A stretch of 64,000 nt of DNA from CAZVQX01 sp964629735 (GCA_964629735.1 CAZVQX010000002.1:40573-104572); one strand, 5' to 3'; shown: positions 1 through 9,554, counted from the first letter of the stretch. The notes: generated by a model not told the origin, from the sequence alone. Numbers and translations are program-made.

Positions 1-1487
1 TTAATAATTGTAAAATTTTTAAGTCCTAAAATATCCATCTTTAAAAGTCCTAAGTCTTCAAGATAATCCATAGCATATCCAGTTGTATAAAATTCAGTTT
101 GCTTTTTATCAAGTGGAATAACATTATCTAAATCTGTATTGGCAATAATAAGGCCCGCAGCATGAACAGAACTATGACGTTTTAATCCTTCAAATTTACT
201 ACTTATCTTATACATTAACATTAAATTATTATTTTTATTTAAAAATTTTTTTAGTTTATTATTTTTATTATAGTTATCTTTTAATGATAATTGTGGGTCA
301 AGCATTTTTGCAATTGAATCAATTATTTTTAAATCAATTCTCATAATCCGTCCAACATCTCTTATTACTTGTTTAGCACCTAAAGTACCAAATGTAATGA
401 TAGGGGCAACTTTTTTAGGACCATATTTATCAATACAATATTTTATAATTTCATCACGACGATCAAATTCAAAATCAACATCTATATCAGGCATTGTTAC
501 CCGGTTGGGATTTAAAAATCTTTCAAATAATAAATTATATTTTATTGGATCTACATTAGTTATATTTAAACAATAAGCAACTAATGAACCCGCACTACTC
601 CCCCGAGCATAAGCCATTATATTATTCTTTTTTGCATATGATACATAATCCCATACTATTAAAAAATAATTACTAAACCCCATTTTACTAATAATACTTA
701 ATTCATAATTTAAACGATCAATGTAGATACGATAAACTTCATTACCAAATTTTTGACGTAGTCCATTAATGCATAATTTTTTTAAATATTGATTACTATC
801 AATATTATTTGGCGTTTCATAAATTGGCAATAATTTTTGATGAAAAACTAATTCTAAATTACATAAGTCAAAAATTTTATTATTGTTTTCTAAGTCTTGT
901 TTTGGTATTTCTAGTTGTAAATAATTTATTTGATTATTACTAACTTCATGAATAGTTACACCATCACGAATCGCATGTAAATAATCAATATAATTAGCAT
1001 CATCTTTGTATAAATATAACGTTTCATTCATATATAGTAAATTATTATCACTCATCAAATCTCTTTCGGTTTGATTTTTATAACTCTTAAATATATATTT
1101 ATATATTTTGGACAAATCATCATATAATTTTAACGATTCATATGGTACAATACATATTATATTTTCATTATATTTTTGTAATTTTTTTATATTTAATTGT
1201 TCTTCTAATAAAATAGTATTTAATTTTAATAAATTCTTATATCCTTGGTAGTTTTGGCAATATAAAACTATTTTATTATTATCAATCGTTATTTCTAATC
1301 CTATGATTGGTTTAATATTATTATCAACACATAACTTATAAAATTCTAAAACACCATACATATTATTATCAGTTATTGTTAAGGCTTTTAATGAATTAGT
1401 TTTGGCAAAATTTACTAACTCATCAATTTTAATCATGCTTGTTAATAGAGAATAGTGAGTTTTTATATATAAAGGAACATAATTCAT
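1..1487 (-). CDS. dnaE: DNA polymerase III alpha subunit DnaE, N-terminal part (runs off left edge)
   Basis: Replicative polymerase of the C family. The first 495 residues are present and the frame is still open at base 1. The palm-domain catalytic motif PDIDVDFEFDRRDE is near residues 330-345, and ARGSSAGSLVAYCL lies shortly before it. The N-terminal PHP domain is recognisable (THYSLL, then LTITDNNMYGVLEFY), but the usual HxHxxYSLL and TDHGN histidines are replaced by Lys/Thr and Asn. Its metal site is therefore probably dead, as expected where proofreading is left to PolC. The ATG at 1487 follows GGAGGTG. The gene is divergent from rpmB. DnaE is distinguished from PolC by the N-terminal PHP position and the lack of an inserted exonuclease. 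Confidence 0.93.
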   Translation of the reverse strand, partial: MNYVPLYIKTHYSLLTSMIKIDELVNFAKTNSLKALTITDNNMYGVLEFYKLCVDNNIKPIIGLEITIDNNKIVLYCQNYQGYKNLLKLNTILLEEQLNIKKLQKYNENIICIVPYESLKLYDDLSKIYKYIFKSYKNQTERDLMSDNNLLYMNETLYLYKDDANYIDYLHAIRDGVTIHEVSNNQINYLQLEIPKQDLENNNKIFDLCNLELVFHQKLLPIYETPNNIDSNQYLKKLCINGLRQKFGNEVYRIYIDRLNYELSIISKMGFSNYFLIVWDYVSYAKKNNIMAYARGSSAGSLVAYCLNITNVDPIKYNLLFERFLNPNRVTMPDIDVDFEFDRRDEIIKYCIDKYGPKKVAPIITFGTLGAKQVIRDVGRIMRIDLKIIDSIAKMLDPQLSLKDNYNKNNKLKKFLNKNNNLMLMYKISSKFEGLKRHSSVHAAGLIIANTDLDNVIPLDKKQTEFYTTGYAMDYLEDLGLLKMDILGLKNFTII

Positions 1488-1510
1488 TAAACACCTCCGA
1501 TACTAATATA

Positions 1511-1519
1511 ATTATAACA
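1511..1519 (-). promoter_or_regulatory. Extended -10 promoter for dnaE
   Basis: On the minus strand the sequence reads TGTTATAAT, a TGn extended -10 element about 24 bases before the start codon. No good -35 box is visible at the expected distance. Confidence 0.5.
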
Positions 1520-1546
1520 TTAAACGTTTTCTTTTTATAGATATTA

Positions 1547-1575
1547 TTGACTTGTTACCGTAATTGTGTTAAAGT
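1547..1575 (+). promoter_or_regulatory. Possible promoter for rpmB
   Basis: TTGACT and TAAAGT are separated by 17 bases. An alternative pairing is TTGTTA (1552) with TTATAA (1575). Either would serve the single rpmB gene, whose AAGGAGGG ribosome site lies at 1597-1604. Confidence 0.4.
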
Positions 1576-1608
1576 TATAAAGCAAAGAGAAATATAAGGA
1601 GGGATAAT

Positions 1609-1791
1609 ATGGCGAAGAAAATAACAAGCAAAAAACCTTTATTTGGAAATAATAGATCTCACGCTTTAAACGCGACAAGAAAAATGCAAAAGCCTAATCT
1701 ACAAAAAGTTACTTTAGATAACGGTGAATCTGTAATGATGAGTGCTAGAGAATTAAAAACATTAAAGAAAACAGATAAGAAAGCTGAATAA
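1609..1791 (+). CDS. rpmB: 50S ribosomal protein L28
   Basis: Small basic protein of the large ribosomal subunit, 60 residues, the usual length. The conserved core GNNRSHALNATRK is at residues 14-26, followed by the NLQKV stretch. There are no cysteines, so this is the zinc-free form. A strong AAGGAGGG site lies 5 bases before the ATG. It is a single-gene unit between divergent dnaE and convergent miaA, closed by a bidirectional hairpin terminator. Confidence 0.95.
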   Translation: MAKKITSKKPLFGNNRSHALNATRKMQKPNLQKVTLDNGESVMMSARELKTLKKTDKKAE

Positions 1792-1797
1792 TATTTT

Positions 1798-1824
1798 AAA
1801 ACCGAATTTTCATTCGGTTTTTTC
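1798..1824. terminator. Bidirectional terminator between rpmB and miaA
   Basis: AAAACCGAAT pairs perfectly with ATTCGGTTTT around a TTTC loop. T runs follow on the + side and A runs on the other, so it can serve both convergent genes. It overlaps the TGA stop of miaA. Confidence 0.85.
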
Positions 1825-2703
1825 ATTTTCTATATATTTTATTACTTGTAAAACAGTTTCGTTAAAATTATCATAATTAACATCAAACCATTTTATTTCC
1901 ATTTGATTATTAAACCATGTATATTGACGTTTAGCGTAATTCCTACTTCTTTTTTTAATTAATTTTATACAATTTTCTAACTCTTCACTCTTATCAAAAT
2001 ATGGAAATAATTCTTTATAACCAATAGGTGTTGTAACTGCTTTTGTTAAAATTTTTGAATTATAAACTTTTTTAGCTTCAACCATTAAACCATCCTTAAG
2101 CATTTTATCAACACGATTATTTATTTTTTCATATAAAACAGCCCTATCAGTAGTCAGACCAATCACTATAGCGTCATATAACATTTTTTGTGTTTTTTCC
2201 TTTTCTGATAAAGGTTTTTTATTTTGATTATAATAGTTTAAAGAACGAATTATTCTTTTTCTGTTATTTTGGTGAATATTGGTATTGGGATCTACCTCTA
2301 TTAATCTATTATATAAGTCTGATGTAGTAATATTATTATAACTTAAATAATAACTTTCCTGATTAAACTGATAATCATATAAACAAGCCTTAATATATAA
2401 ACCAGTACCACCAACAATAATTGGGGTTTTATTTTTTTGAAAAATTTCATTTATTTTAATTCGACAATCTTGTTGATAATGATAAACTGTATAATCTTCT
2501 TCGATTGTTTTGATATCAAATAAATGATGAGGAATGTTTTCTTTTTCGGTTTCTGTTACTTTAGCAGTTGCAATATCTAATCCTTTATAAACTTGGGTAC
2601 TATCACCATTTATAATTTCACCATCAAAATATTTAGCAAGCTCGATTGATAGTTTAGTTTTTCCTACCCCGGTTGGTCCAACAATAACAATTACTTTATT
2701 CAT
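1810..2703 (-). CDS. miaA: tRNA dimethylallyltransferase MiaA
   Basis: Transfers a dimethylallyl group to N6 of A37 in tRNAs that read UNN codons. The P-loop GPTGVGKTK is at residues 9-17. The family motifs GDSTQVYKGLDIATAK (about 33-48) and HHLFDI follow, and the C-terminal region has the expected KRSRNYAKRQYTWF pattern. Length is 297 residues, near the usual 300. The stop is TGA, followed directly by the terminator, which supports TGA being a real stop here. It begins 7 bases downstream of queA, so the two are co-transcribed tRNA modification genes. Confidence 0.95.
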   Translation of the reverse strand: MNKVIVIVGPTGVGKTKLSIELAKYFDGEIINGDSTQVYKGLDIATAKVTETEKENIPHHLFDIKTIEEDYTVYHYQQDCRIKINEIFQKNKTPIIVGGTGLYIKACLYDYQFNQESYYLSYNNITTSDLYNRLIEVDPNTNIHQNNRKRIIRSLNYYNQNKKPLSEKEKTQKMLYDAIVIGLTTDRAVLYEKINNRVDKMLKDGLMVEAKKVYNSKILTKAVTTPIGYKELFPYFDKSEELENCIKLIKKRSRNYAKRQYTWFNNQMEIKWFDVNYDNFNETVLQVIKYIENEKTE

Positions 2704-2710
2704 AATTTAC

Positions 2711-3733
2711 CTACTTTATTATCATACTATCGCCAAATGAGAAAAAGCGATATTGCATTTTTATAGCTTCGTGATAGGCATTCATAATATTATCTCGACC
2801 TGCTAAAGCACTAACTAACATGACTAAGGTTGATTTGGGTAAATGAAAATTTGTTATTAACATATCAATCGCTTGAAATTTAAAGCCTGGTTTAATGAAA
2901 ATATCAGTAAAACCACTACACTCAATAAATTTGCCATAATCACGCATTATTGTCTCTAAGGTCCTAGTTGTAGTTGTACCAACACCAATAATTTTATGAT
3001 TATTTAATCGAGTCTCATTTAATATTTTAGCAACTTCATTACTTATTGAAAAAAACTCCGAATGCATCACATGGTTATCAATATTAGTAACTGATACCGG
3101 ACGAAATGTACCTAACCCCACATGTAAAGTAATTGACACGATTTTTACACCTTTATCTTTTAGCTTCTGTAATAATTCTGGTGTAAAGTGCAATCCTGCA
3201 GTTGGAGCTGCAGCACTACCAATATTTTTTGCATAGACAGTCTGATAACGATTTTTATCTTTTAATTTTTCGTGAATATATGGTGGTAATGGCATTTCCC
3301 CTAACTCGTCTAATATTTCATATAAAACGCCTTTATAGTCAAGTCTAAAAGTTGCTATTCCCATTTCCTTTTTATCAGTACATATTACTTTTAATTTATT
3401 ACCAAAAATTAATTCAGTTCCTATCTTAATTTTTTTAGCAGGTTTTACTAAACATTCCCACTCATTTTTAGATATTTCTTTTAAAAGTAATAATTCAATA
3501 ACAGCACCAGTATCAATCTTAGTACCAATTAATCGAGCTGGCATAACTTTTGAATCGTTTATAACTAACACATCATTTTTATCTATATAATCAATTATAT
3601 TATAAAATTTTTTATGTTCAATCTCGCCAGTTTTTTTATCTAGTACTAATAATCGTGATTCATCCCTTTTATCAAGTGGTGTTTGTGCTATTAATTCATC
3701 TGGTAATTCAAAATCAAAATAATCTATCTTCAT
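2711..3733 (-). CDS. queA: S-adenosylmethionine:tRNA ribosyltransferase-isomerase QueA
   Basis: Converts preQ1 in the tRNA wobble position to epoxyqueuosine using the ribosyl part of SAM. The 340 residues match the family from start (FDFELPDELIAQTPL) to the end, including PPYIHE, AAPTAGLHFT, TLHVGLGTF and TNFHLPKSTL. Its first 20 bases overlap the end of ruvB, giving translational coupling. No other queuosine gene lies in the window. Confidence 0.95.
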   Translation of the reverse strand: MKIDYFDFELPDELIAQTPLDKRDESRLLVLDKKTGEIEHKKFYNIIDYIDKNDVLVINDSKVMPARLIGTKIDTGAVIELLLLKEISKNEWECLVKPAKKIKIGTELIFGNKLKVICTDKKEMGIATFRLDYKGVLYEILDELGEMPLPPYIHEKLKDKNRYQTVYAKNIGSAAAPTAGLHFTPELLQKLKDKGVKIVSITLHVGLGTFRPVSVTNIDNHVMHSEFFSISNEVAKILNETRLNNHKIIGVGTTTTRTLETIMRDYGKFIECSGFTDIFIKPGFKFQAIDMLITNFHLPKSTLVMLVSALAGRDNIMNAYHEAIKMQYRFFSFGDSMIIK

Positions 3734-4727
3734 ATGTCACCTGTTTTTCTATGCTTAAATGTTTGTATGCTTTTTCAGTAACAACTCTTCCCCGAGGGGT
3801 TCTTTTTAAAAAACCATTTTGTAATAAATAAGGCTCATAAACATCTTCGATTGTTGTTACTTCTTCACCAATACTAGCAGCGATACTTTCAATTCCAACT
3901 GGTCCTCCGTTAAACTTTTCAATAATTGACTTTAATAAATTATAATCAGTTTCATCTAATCCCATTTTATCAACTTTTAACTTTTCTAAAGCCAACATAG
4001 TTATATCAATATCAATATAACCATCTCCCATAACTAATGCGTAATCTCTAACTCTTTTAAACAAACGATTAGCAATCCTTGGGGTTCCTCGGCTTCTAGT
4101 AGCTAATTCTAAAGCTGCTTCATCATCAATTGGACAATCTAAAACCCGACTTGTTCTTTTAATTATGTTTTTTAATTCTGGTACTGTATAATAATTTAAA
4201 CGAGATACAATTCCAAAACGATCCCTTAATGGTCCTGTTAAATCACCGGCTCTTGTTGTTGCACCAACTAAAGTAAACGGTGGTAAATCAATTCTAATAT
4301 TACGACTAGTTGACTCACTACCAACAATTATATCTAGGGCAAAGTCTTCCATTGCCGGATATAATATTTCTTCTATATAACGGGGTATACGATGAATTTC
4401 ATCAATAAATAAAACATCACCGGGCTCTAAAGTTGATAAGATTGCTGCTAAATCACCAGCTTTTTCAATTGAAGGGCCACTCGCTGTTTTTATATTTGTC
4501 CCCATCTCATTAGCAATTATATACGCTAGTGTGGTTTTACCAAGGCCTGGGGGACCATACAATAATACATGATCTAAAGCTTCTTCTCTCATTCGGGCGG
4601 CCTTTATGAAAATGTTTAAATTTTCTTTTATTTCTGACTGACCAATATATTCATCAATTCGATTCGGCCTTATATTTATATCAAAATCTTCTTTTAATTC
4701 ATCACTTGTGATTATTCTTTCGTCCAT
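3714..4727 (-). CDS. ruvB: Holliday junction branch migration ATPase RuvB
   Basis: Hexameric AAA+ motor that drives Holliday junction migration with RuvA. Walker A GPPGLGKTT is at residues 58-66 and Walker B with DEIH at 109-112. GATTRAG (sensor 1 region), RDRFG (arginine finger region) and a C-terminal winged helix ending in TPRGRVVTEKAY follow. Length is 337 residues, typical. The TGA stop lies inside queA, and reading through it would add residues not seen in the family. A strong AGGAGG site precedes the ATG. Confidence 0.96.
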   Translation of the reverse strand: MDERIITSDELKEDFDINIRPNRIDEYIGQSEIKENLNIFIKAARMREEALDHVLLYGPPGLGKTTLAYIIANEMGTNIKTASGPSIEKAGDLAAILSTLEPGDVLFIDEIHRIPRYIEEILYPAMEDFALDIIVGSESTSRNIRIDLPPFTLVGATTRAGDLTGPLRDRFGIVSRLNYYTVPELKNIIKRTSRVLDCPIDDEAALELATRSRGTPRIANRLFKRVRDYALVMGDGYIDIDITMLALEKLKVDKMGLDETDYNLLKSIIEKFNGGPVGIESIAASIGEEVTTIEDVYEPYLLQNGFLKRTPRGRVVTEKAYKHLSIEKQVTYEDRLF

Positions 4728-4787
4728 AATTATCCTCCTTATAAAAGATTATACATGGTAAAATAAAAAAAGTAAAACATTTGTTCG

Positions 4788-5336
4788 TTATTTGAGTAAT
4801 AACTTCAATGAATCTTTTACTTGCTCTTCTAAAGATTTATTAGTATCTACTTTGGGTAATATTTTTTTAATAACATTATTTTTATATCCTAGTGCTTGCA
4901 ACGTCTCAATTAATTCATCATTATAAACAATATTTTCTTCCTTTGCGACTAGTTTTCCTTTTAAATCTAAAATAATCTGGCGAGCGATTTTGTCTCCAAT
5001 TTTAGGGAATTTTTTCAAATATAAAATATTTTCTCTTTCTATTGCATCAATAATACCACTAGGAGTACCGGTTGCCAACATCGGCAAAGCAGTTCTAGCC
5101 CCTATACCTTTTACACTTATTAATTTTAAAAATAATTGTTTTTCTTCAATAGTTTTAAAACCAAATAAACTTAGTTCATCTTCTTTTACTTGTTGATATA
5201 AATAAATTTTTGTTTTTACTCCGATATTATATGAGTATGGGTTCGCACAATTTATTAAATAACCAATACCATTATTTTCAATAACAATATAACTACTATC
5301 TATTTCAGTAATCTCGCCTGTAATATATGAATACAC
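4788..5336 (-). CDS. ruvA: Holliday junction DNA helicase subunit RuvA
   Basis: Tetrameric protein that binds the four-way junction and recruits RuvB. The OB-fold start MYSYITGEITEID, the helix-hairpin-helix segments (LISVKGIGARTAL, FPKIGDKIARQIILDLKG) and the short C-terminal RuvB-contact domain are all present. The longest frame starts at a GTG at 5348, but its first bases lie inside the AGGTGG ribosome site. The GTG at 5336 gives a family-like start and proper spacing, so I chose it (182 residues, slightly short). Confidence 0.92.
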   Translation of the reverse strand: MYSYITGEITEIDSSYIVIENNGIGYLINCANPYSYNIGVKTKIYLYQQVKEDELSLFGFKTIEEKQLFLKLISVKGIGARTALPMLATGTPSGIIDAIERENILYLKKFPKIGDKIARQIILDLKGKLVAKEENIVYNDELIETLQALGYKNNVIKKILPKVDTNKSLEEQVKDSLKLLLK

Positions 5337-5355
5337 ACTTATCACCACCTATTTA

Positions 5356-5364
5356 ATTATAACA
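5356..5364 (-). promoter_or_regulatory. Extended -10 promoter for ruvAB
   Basis: The minus strand reads TGTTATAAT about 20 bases upstream of the chosen ruvA GTG. Transcription would start only a few bases before or within the AGGTGG ribosome site, so the leader would be very short. Confidence 0.45.
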
Positions 5365-5370
5365 TAAATG

Positions 5371-5401
5371 TTAAAAAAAGCACCTTTTTAATTGATGCTT
5401 T
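5371..5401 (-). terminator. Intrinsic terminator after the 100-residue membrane gene
   Basis: On the minus strand AAAGCATC pairs with GGTGCTTT (with one G-U pair) and is followed by a run of seven T. It separates the fmt-to-membrane-protein unit from ruvAB. Confidence 0.75.
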
Positions 5402-5704
5402 CTATTTTTTATTTAACAAAGTTCTTACTATATATATTTCAAAAATTATAAAATTAACAACGAATGCCCACATTATGATTTCATTAAAAACTCCACTTGT
5501 ATATTTATTTATGACACTTGGTAAAGATGTCGGCATATAAACATTAATGAATTTTTGTATTTCTGGCGACGCTATATTATTTTTTAAAAAATTAACAATT
5601 CTTAAAAATATATCTAATATTGCTATAAAATAGACAAAACTATCAAATCTTTTAAATACAAACAATACTAATACTAGTAATACAAATATAATAATTAACT
5701 CCAT
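5402..5704 (-). CDS. Small membrane protein of unknown function
   Basis: I do not recognise this 100-residue protein. It has hydrophobic segments at about residues 2-17 and 22-42 and a third at about 77-96, with a polar stretch in between. It lies 3 bases after the next gene upstream and just before a terminator, so it is the last gene of the priA-fmt unit. A small accessory or envelope protein is possible, but nothing in the sequence fixes a role. Confidence 0.6.
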   Translation of the reverse strand: MELIIIFVLLVLVLFVFKRFDSFVYFIAILDIFLRIVNFLKNNIASPEIQKFINVYMPTSLPSVINKYTSGVFNEIIMWAFVVNFIIFEIYIVRTLLNKK

Positions 5705-5707
5705 TTT

Positions 5708-6352
5708 TTACTCCTTTTCATAACTAACAACTAAGGACTGAATTTTTTTAAAAGTTGCTGGGTTTGTATCAATATCTTCAAAATTAATTGAAATTTTATT
5801 AATAAATTCTTCTTTTTCAATTGTTTTAACAACAACAATTACCGGTTCGTCTTCATCAGTAGTGTTAGAATAATATGTTTTTTCAACCGAATAACTTCCA
5901 TACAATTCTGTTTTTGATGTTAATTCAGAAACTTTAATTAATTGATAAATATTTTCAGGATTATATGAAATAATCATTTCAATAATAGGATCATCAATTT
6001 TTTCGAGTTTTTCTTCATGTACTATAAATAAATTATCACCAAATAATTTATATTTAACATTATTTAAGTCAAATTCAAATATACCATTATTGAAAGCCCC
6101 GTTTAGCTCATATAGCTTTAATCCTTCATCTAAATAATTTACTTGATAATGAAAACGATATTGTTTCATTAATTTATATTTTTCTAAAGCTTCTTGTTTT
6201 TCAATTGGTTTTGGATTAGGTTTGAGCTGATTAGTTGCGGGTTTAATTGATAATAAAATTGTTGCAAAAAATATAAAATATAACCCTAAAATAATTAAAG
6301 CACGATATTGTTTGTTTTGAATTATTTCTTTCAATGATTTTTTTGGTTTCAT
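5708..6352 (-). CDS. Single-pass membrane protein of unknown function
   Basis: 214 residues with a positively charged start (MKPKKSLKEIIQNKQYR), one transmembrane segment at about 18-37, and a soluble, mostly beta-like remainder predicted to face outside. No motif or family is recognisable. It starts 7 bases after fmt and is followed 3 bases later by the small membrane gene, so the two may act together at the membrane. The ribosome site (AGAAG) is weak, suggesting translation coupled to fmt. Confidence 0.6.
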   Translation of the reverse strand: MKPKKSLKEIIQNKQYRALIILGLYFIFFATILLSIKPATNQLKPNPKPIEKQEALEKYKLMKQYRFHYQVNYLDEGLKLYELNGAFNNGIFEFDLNNVKYKLFGDNLFIVHEEKLEKIDDPIIEMIISYNPENIYQLIKVSELTSKTELYGSYSVEKTYYSNTTDEDEPVIVVVKTIEKEEFINKISINFEDIDTNPATFKKIQSLVVSYEKE

Positions 6353-6359
6353 ATAACTT

Positions 6360-7322
6360 CTAATCTAATATCTTCCCAATAATTGAATCTTTATTACCAA
6401 AACCATTAAGAAAATCAGTCGCACTCATTTTTCTTTTACCTTCCGGCTGAACAGTTGTGAAAACTATTTCGCCATTACTTACTTTTACACCAAAACCATC
6501 TTCATATATGCGAGTTATCTCACCATCAAATAAACCTGAGTAAAACCTATCTGTAGGATAAGATTCCCATACTTTTAATATTTTTCCATTAAAATAGCAG
6601 TATGCACCCGGCCAAGAATTAAGTCCTCGAATTTGATTATATATTTGTTTTTTTGTTTTTGAAAAATTGATTTTTTCATCTTGTCTTTTTATAACAAAAC
6701 CATAAGTTGCTTCTTCATCATTTTGTTTTACTCTATGTGAAGTTCCGTCAATTATACTCGGTAAGGTTTTAAGTAATAAATCTCTACCTAAAATACTTAA
6801 TTTATCATGTAAACTAGACGCAGTATCATTATTTTCAATTTTTATTTCTTCTTGTGATATTATATCACCAGTATCCATACCTGTATCCATATGCATAATA
6901 GTAACACCGGTTTTAGTATGTCCGGCAATAATAGCCCGATGAATTGGAGCGCCACCTCTTAATTTAGGCAATAGTGAGGCATGAACATTAATACAACCAA
7001 GTCGTGGGTAATCTATTATTTCTTTAGGTAATATTTGACCATATGCTGAAGTTATAATTAAATCAGGTTCAAGTGCTAAAACTTCATCTATTGCTTCTTT
7101 AATATTTTCTGGTTGAATTACTAAAATGGTATTATTAATACCTACTTGCTTAATTGGCGTTGGTACAAACTCACTATTTTTCTTTAAACGATCTGGCTGA
7201 GTAACAATTGCCCGGATTTTATAATTTTCAATTAATCCCTCTAAAATTGGAACACTAAATTCTGGCGTTCCCATAAATATTATTTTTAAATTTTTTTCTA
7301 CAACTATTTTACTATAATCCAT
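6360..7322 (-). CDS. fmt: Methionyl-tRNA formyltransferase
   Basis: Formylates Met-tRNAfMet for initiation, using 10-formyltetrahydrofolate. The family start IIFMGTPEFSVPILEGL is at residues 14-30. The catalytic region CINVHASLLPKLRGGAPI and HMDTGMDTGDII follow, then a C-terminal tRNA-binding domain. The start carries about 12 extra residues compared with the usual MKIIFMGT. The GAGGTGA site before the ATG at 7322 supports this longer form. It lies just downstream of priA, as in B. subtilis. Confidence 0.95.
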   Translation of the reverse strand: MDYSKIVVEKNLKIIFMGTPEFSVPILEGLIENYKIRAIVTQPDRLKKNSEFVPTPIKQVGINNTILVIQPENIKEAIDEVLALEPDLIITSAYGQILPKEIIDYPRLGCINVHASLLPKLRGGAPIHRAIIAGHTKTGVTIMHMDTGMDTGDIISQEEIKIENNDTASSLHDKLSILGRDLLLKTLPSIIDGTSHRVKQNDEEATYGFVIKRQDEKINFSKTKKQIYNQIRGLNSWPGAYCYFNGKILKVWESYPTDRFYSGLFDGEITRIYEDGFGVKVSNGEIVFTTVQPEGKRKMSATDFLNGFGNKDSIIGKILD

Positions 7323-7363
7323 ATCATCACCTCTATTATTTTACCATATATATTTATAAATAA

Positions 7364-9535
7364 CTATAGCCTTATTGGGTTAATATCAATCTCAACGTCT
7401 ATTTTATTATTGTTTTTATAATGATTATTTATATTTTGTAATAAGGGCATTAATTTTTTAGTTGTTTTATATTTAATAATAATTTGATAATAATAAATAT
7501 TATTTACTTTAGGAATACTAGCTGGGCTGGGACCAAGTAAAGTAACGTCAGTTGATACTTTATTTTTTAAATAATAAAATATTTTATTAACTTCTTCCTC
7601 CACTAATTTAGAGTTTTTACTATAAACTTTTACTAATGTAAGATTATAAAATGGGGGATATCCTAAAAATTGTCTGATATTCATCTCTTCATTATAAAAA
7701 CCAATATAATCATTATTCAATGCATAGTTAATACTATAATGGTCTAAGTTAAAAGCTTGTATAATCACTTCTCCTAAACGATCACTTCGCCCCGCTCGGC
7801 CTGAGACTTGATTTAATAATTGGAATGTTCGTTCAGCGCTTCTAAAATCGGGAATATTTAAAGTAGCATCACCGTTTAGCACACCAACTAAAGTAACCAT
7901 ATCAAAATCTAATCCTTTGGAAATCATTTGAGTCCCAATTAAAACATTATATTCTTGTTTTTGAAATGCCCTTAATATTTTTTCGTGACTACCTTTCCTA
8001 ACCGTTGTATCAATATCCATTCTTATTGTTTTAGCATTAGGTATTATTTTTTTAACCTCTTCTTCTAATTTTTGAGTTCCTAATCCATATTGGTTAATAT
8101 TTTTACTACCACAATTCCAACAATTGTCTTTTTCAGATGAAATAAATCCACAATAATGACATTGAAGATTATTTGTTGTTTTATGATAAATTAAAGGAAT
8201 ATCACAATTTGGACACTTAGCTGTATGCCCGCAATCATGACAAGTTATTATTGTTGAATAACCTCTTCTATTCAATAATAACATTACTTGTTCACCACGA
8301 GTTAAAGTTTGATTAATTTTATCAATTAATATTTTTGATAAAATACGATATCCTTTTTTATTTTCAACACGCATATCAACTAAATGAATTTGTGGCATAT
8401 TATTATTTATTCTATTTTTAAGTTCTAACAATTCATAAATTCCCATTTTAGCACGTGTATAACTCTCGATTGAAGGAGTTGCACTGCCTAAAATAACAGG
8501 ACAATTATGGTATTTACCACGATATATTGCAATATCTGAAGTATTATATTTGGGAATGTTTTCTTGTTTATATGTAGTTGAATGTTCTTCATCAATAATA
8601 ATTACACCTATATTATTGAAGGGGACAAAAACTGCACTTCTTGCCCCAATGACAATTGAAACTTCCCTTTTTACAATTTTTCGCCATTCGTCATATCGTT
8701 CACCGTTACTTAATCGACTATGAATGATTGCTATATTATTACCAAAACGAGTTTTAAAATTATTAACCATTTGTGGGGTTAAACTAATTTCAGGTACTAA
8801 AACAATTGCTTCTTTACCTTGTTTTAAAACTTCTTCAATAACATGCATATATACTTCTGTTTTACCACTACCTGTTACCCCATGAAGCAGGAATGGTTTA
8901 AAATCTTTACTATTTAACACAGTTTTAACAACTGAAGATTGATTTTTTGTTAAAACAATATTTTTAGGTTTTATCTCCGCATCTATATTAAGACGATATA
9001 CTTCTTCTTTAACTTCATAAATTACACCTAACTCTAACAATTTGTTTACACCATAAACTGATATCTTATTACATTCACTTTTTAATGATTTTTCTTCTTT
9101 CATAATTTTATTTATTATTTCCAATTGTTTTTCATTAGTAATGGTGATATTTATATCTTTTATTTTTAAATATTTTGTATATTTTTTATTAATAATAACA
9201 TTTTGTTTAGCTTTTAGCCCTGTTGGTAACATTGTTTGATAACAACTAATTAGTGGCGACAATGTTTTTTTGCTAATATAATTGCCTAATTTTAATAATT
9301 CATCATTTAATATAGGTTCTTTATCTATTATTTCAATTATATCTTTTAGTTCATAATCATATTCTTTTTGTTTCTTTTCAATTTTTAAAATAAAACCTTC
9401 TAAATGGCGATGACCAAATGATACTAAAACACGTTTACCTATAGCAGCATCATTGGTTAAATGTTTAGGTACATTGTAAGTAAATGTTTTAGCAACCCGT
9501 TTGGCTTTTAATTCAACTAATACTTCCACAACCAT
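7364..9535 (-). CDS. priA: Primosomal replication helicase PriA
   Basis: Restarts stalled replication forks and loads the replicative helicase. The N-terminal DNA-binding domain is followed by Walker A GVTGSGKTE near residues 219-226, DEEH (Walker B), and a zinc-binding insertion with four CxxC pairs (CHDCGHTAKCPNC, then CHYC and CWNC). The helicase C-domain contains GTQMISKGLDF. The frame extends to 9544, but the AAGGAG site sits 8 bases before the ATG at 9535, which I prefer (about 723 residues). Confidence 0.94.
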   Translation of the reverse strand: MVVEVLVELKAKRVAKTFTYNVPKHLTNDAAIGKRVLVSFGHRHLEGFILKIEKKQKEYDYELKDIIEIIDKEPILNDELLKLGNYISKKTLSPLISCYQTMLPTGLKAKQNVIINKKYTKYLKIKDINITITNEKQLEIINKIMKEEKSLKSECNKISVYGVNKLLELGVIYEVKEEVYRLNIDAEIKPKNIVLTKNQSSVVKTVLNSKDFKPFLLHGVTGSGKTEVYMHVIEEVLKQGKEAIVLVPEISLTPQMVNNFKTRFGNNIAIIHSRLSNGERYDEWRKIVKREVSIVIGARSAVFVPFNNIGVIIIDEEHSTTYKQENIPKYNTSDIAIYRGKYHNCPVILGSATPSIESYTRAKMGIYELLELKNRINNNMPQIHLVDMRVENKKGYRILSKILIDKINQTLTRGEQVMLLLNRRGYSTIITCHDCGHTAKCPNCDIPLIYHKTTNNLQCHYCGFISSEKDNCWNCGSKNINQYGLGTQKLEEEVKKIIPNAKTIRMDIDTTVRKGSHEKILRAFQKQEYNVLIGTQMISKGLDFDMVTLVGVLNGDATLNIPDFRSAERTFQLLNQVSGRAGRSDRLGEVIIQAFNLDHYSINYALNNDYIGFYNEEMNIRQFLGYPPFYNLTLVKVYSKNSKLVEEEVNKIFYYLKNKVSTDVTLLGPSPASIPKVNNIYYYQIIIKYKTTKKLMPLLQNINNHYKNNNKIDVEIDINPIRL

Positions 9536-9554
9536 AAACATCACTCCTTAATTT

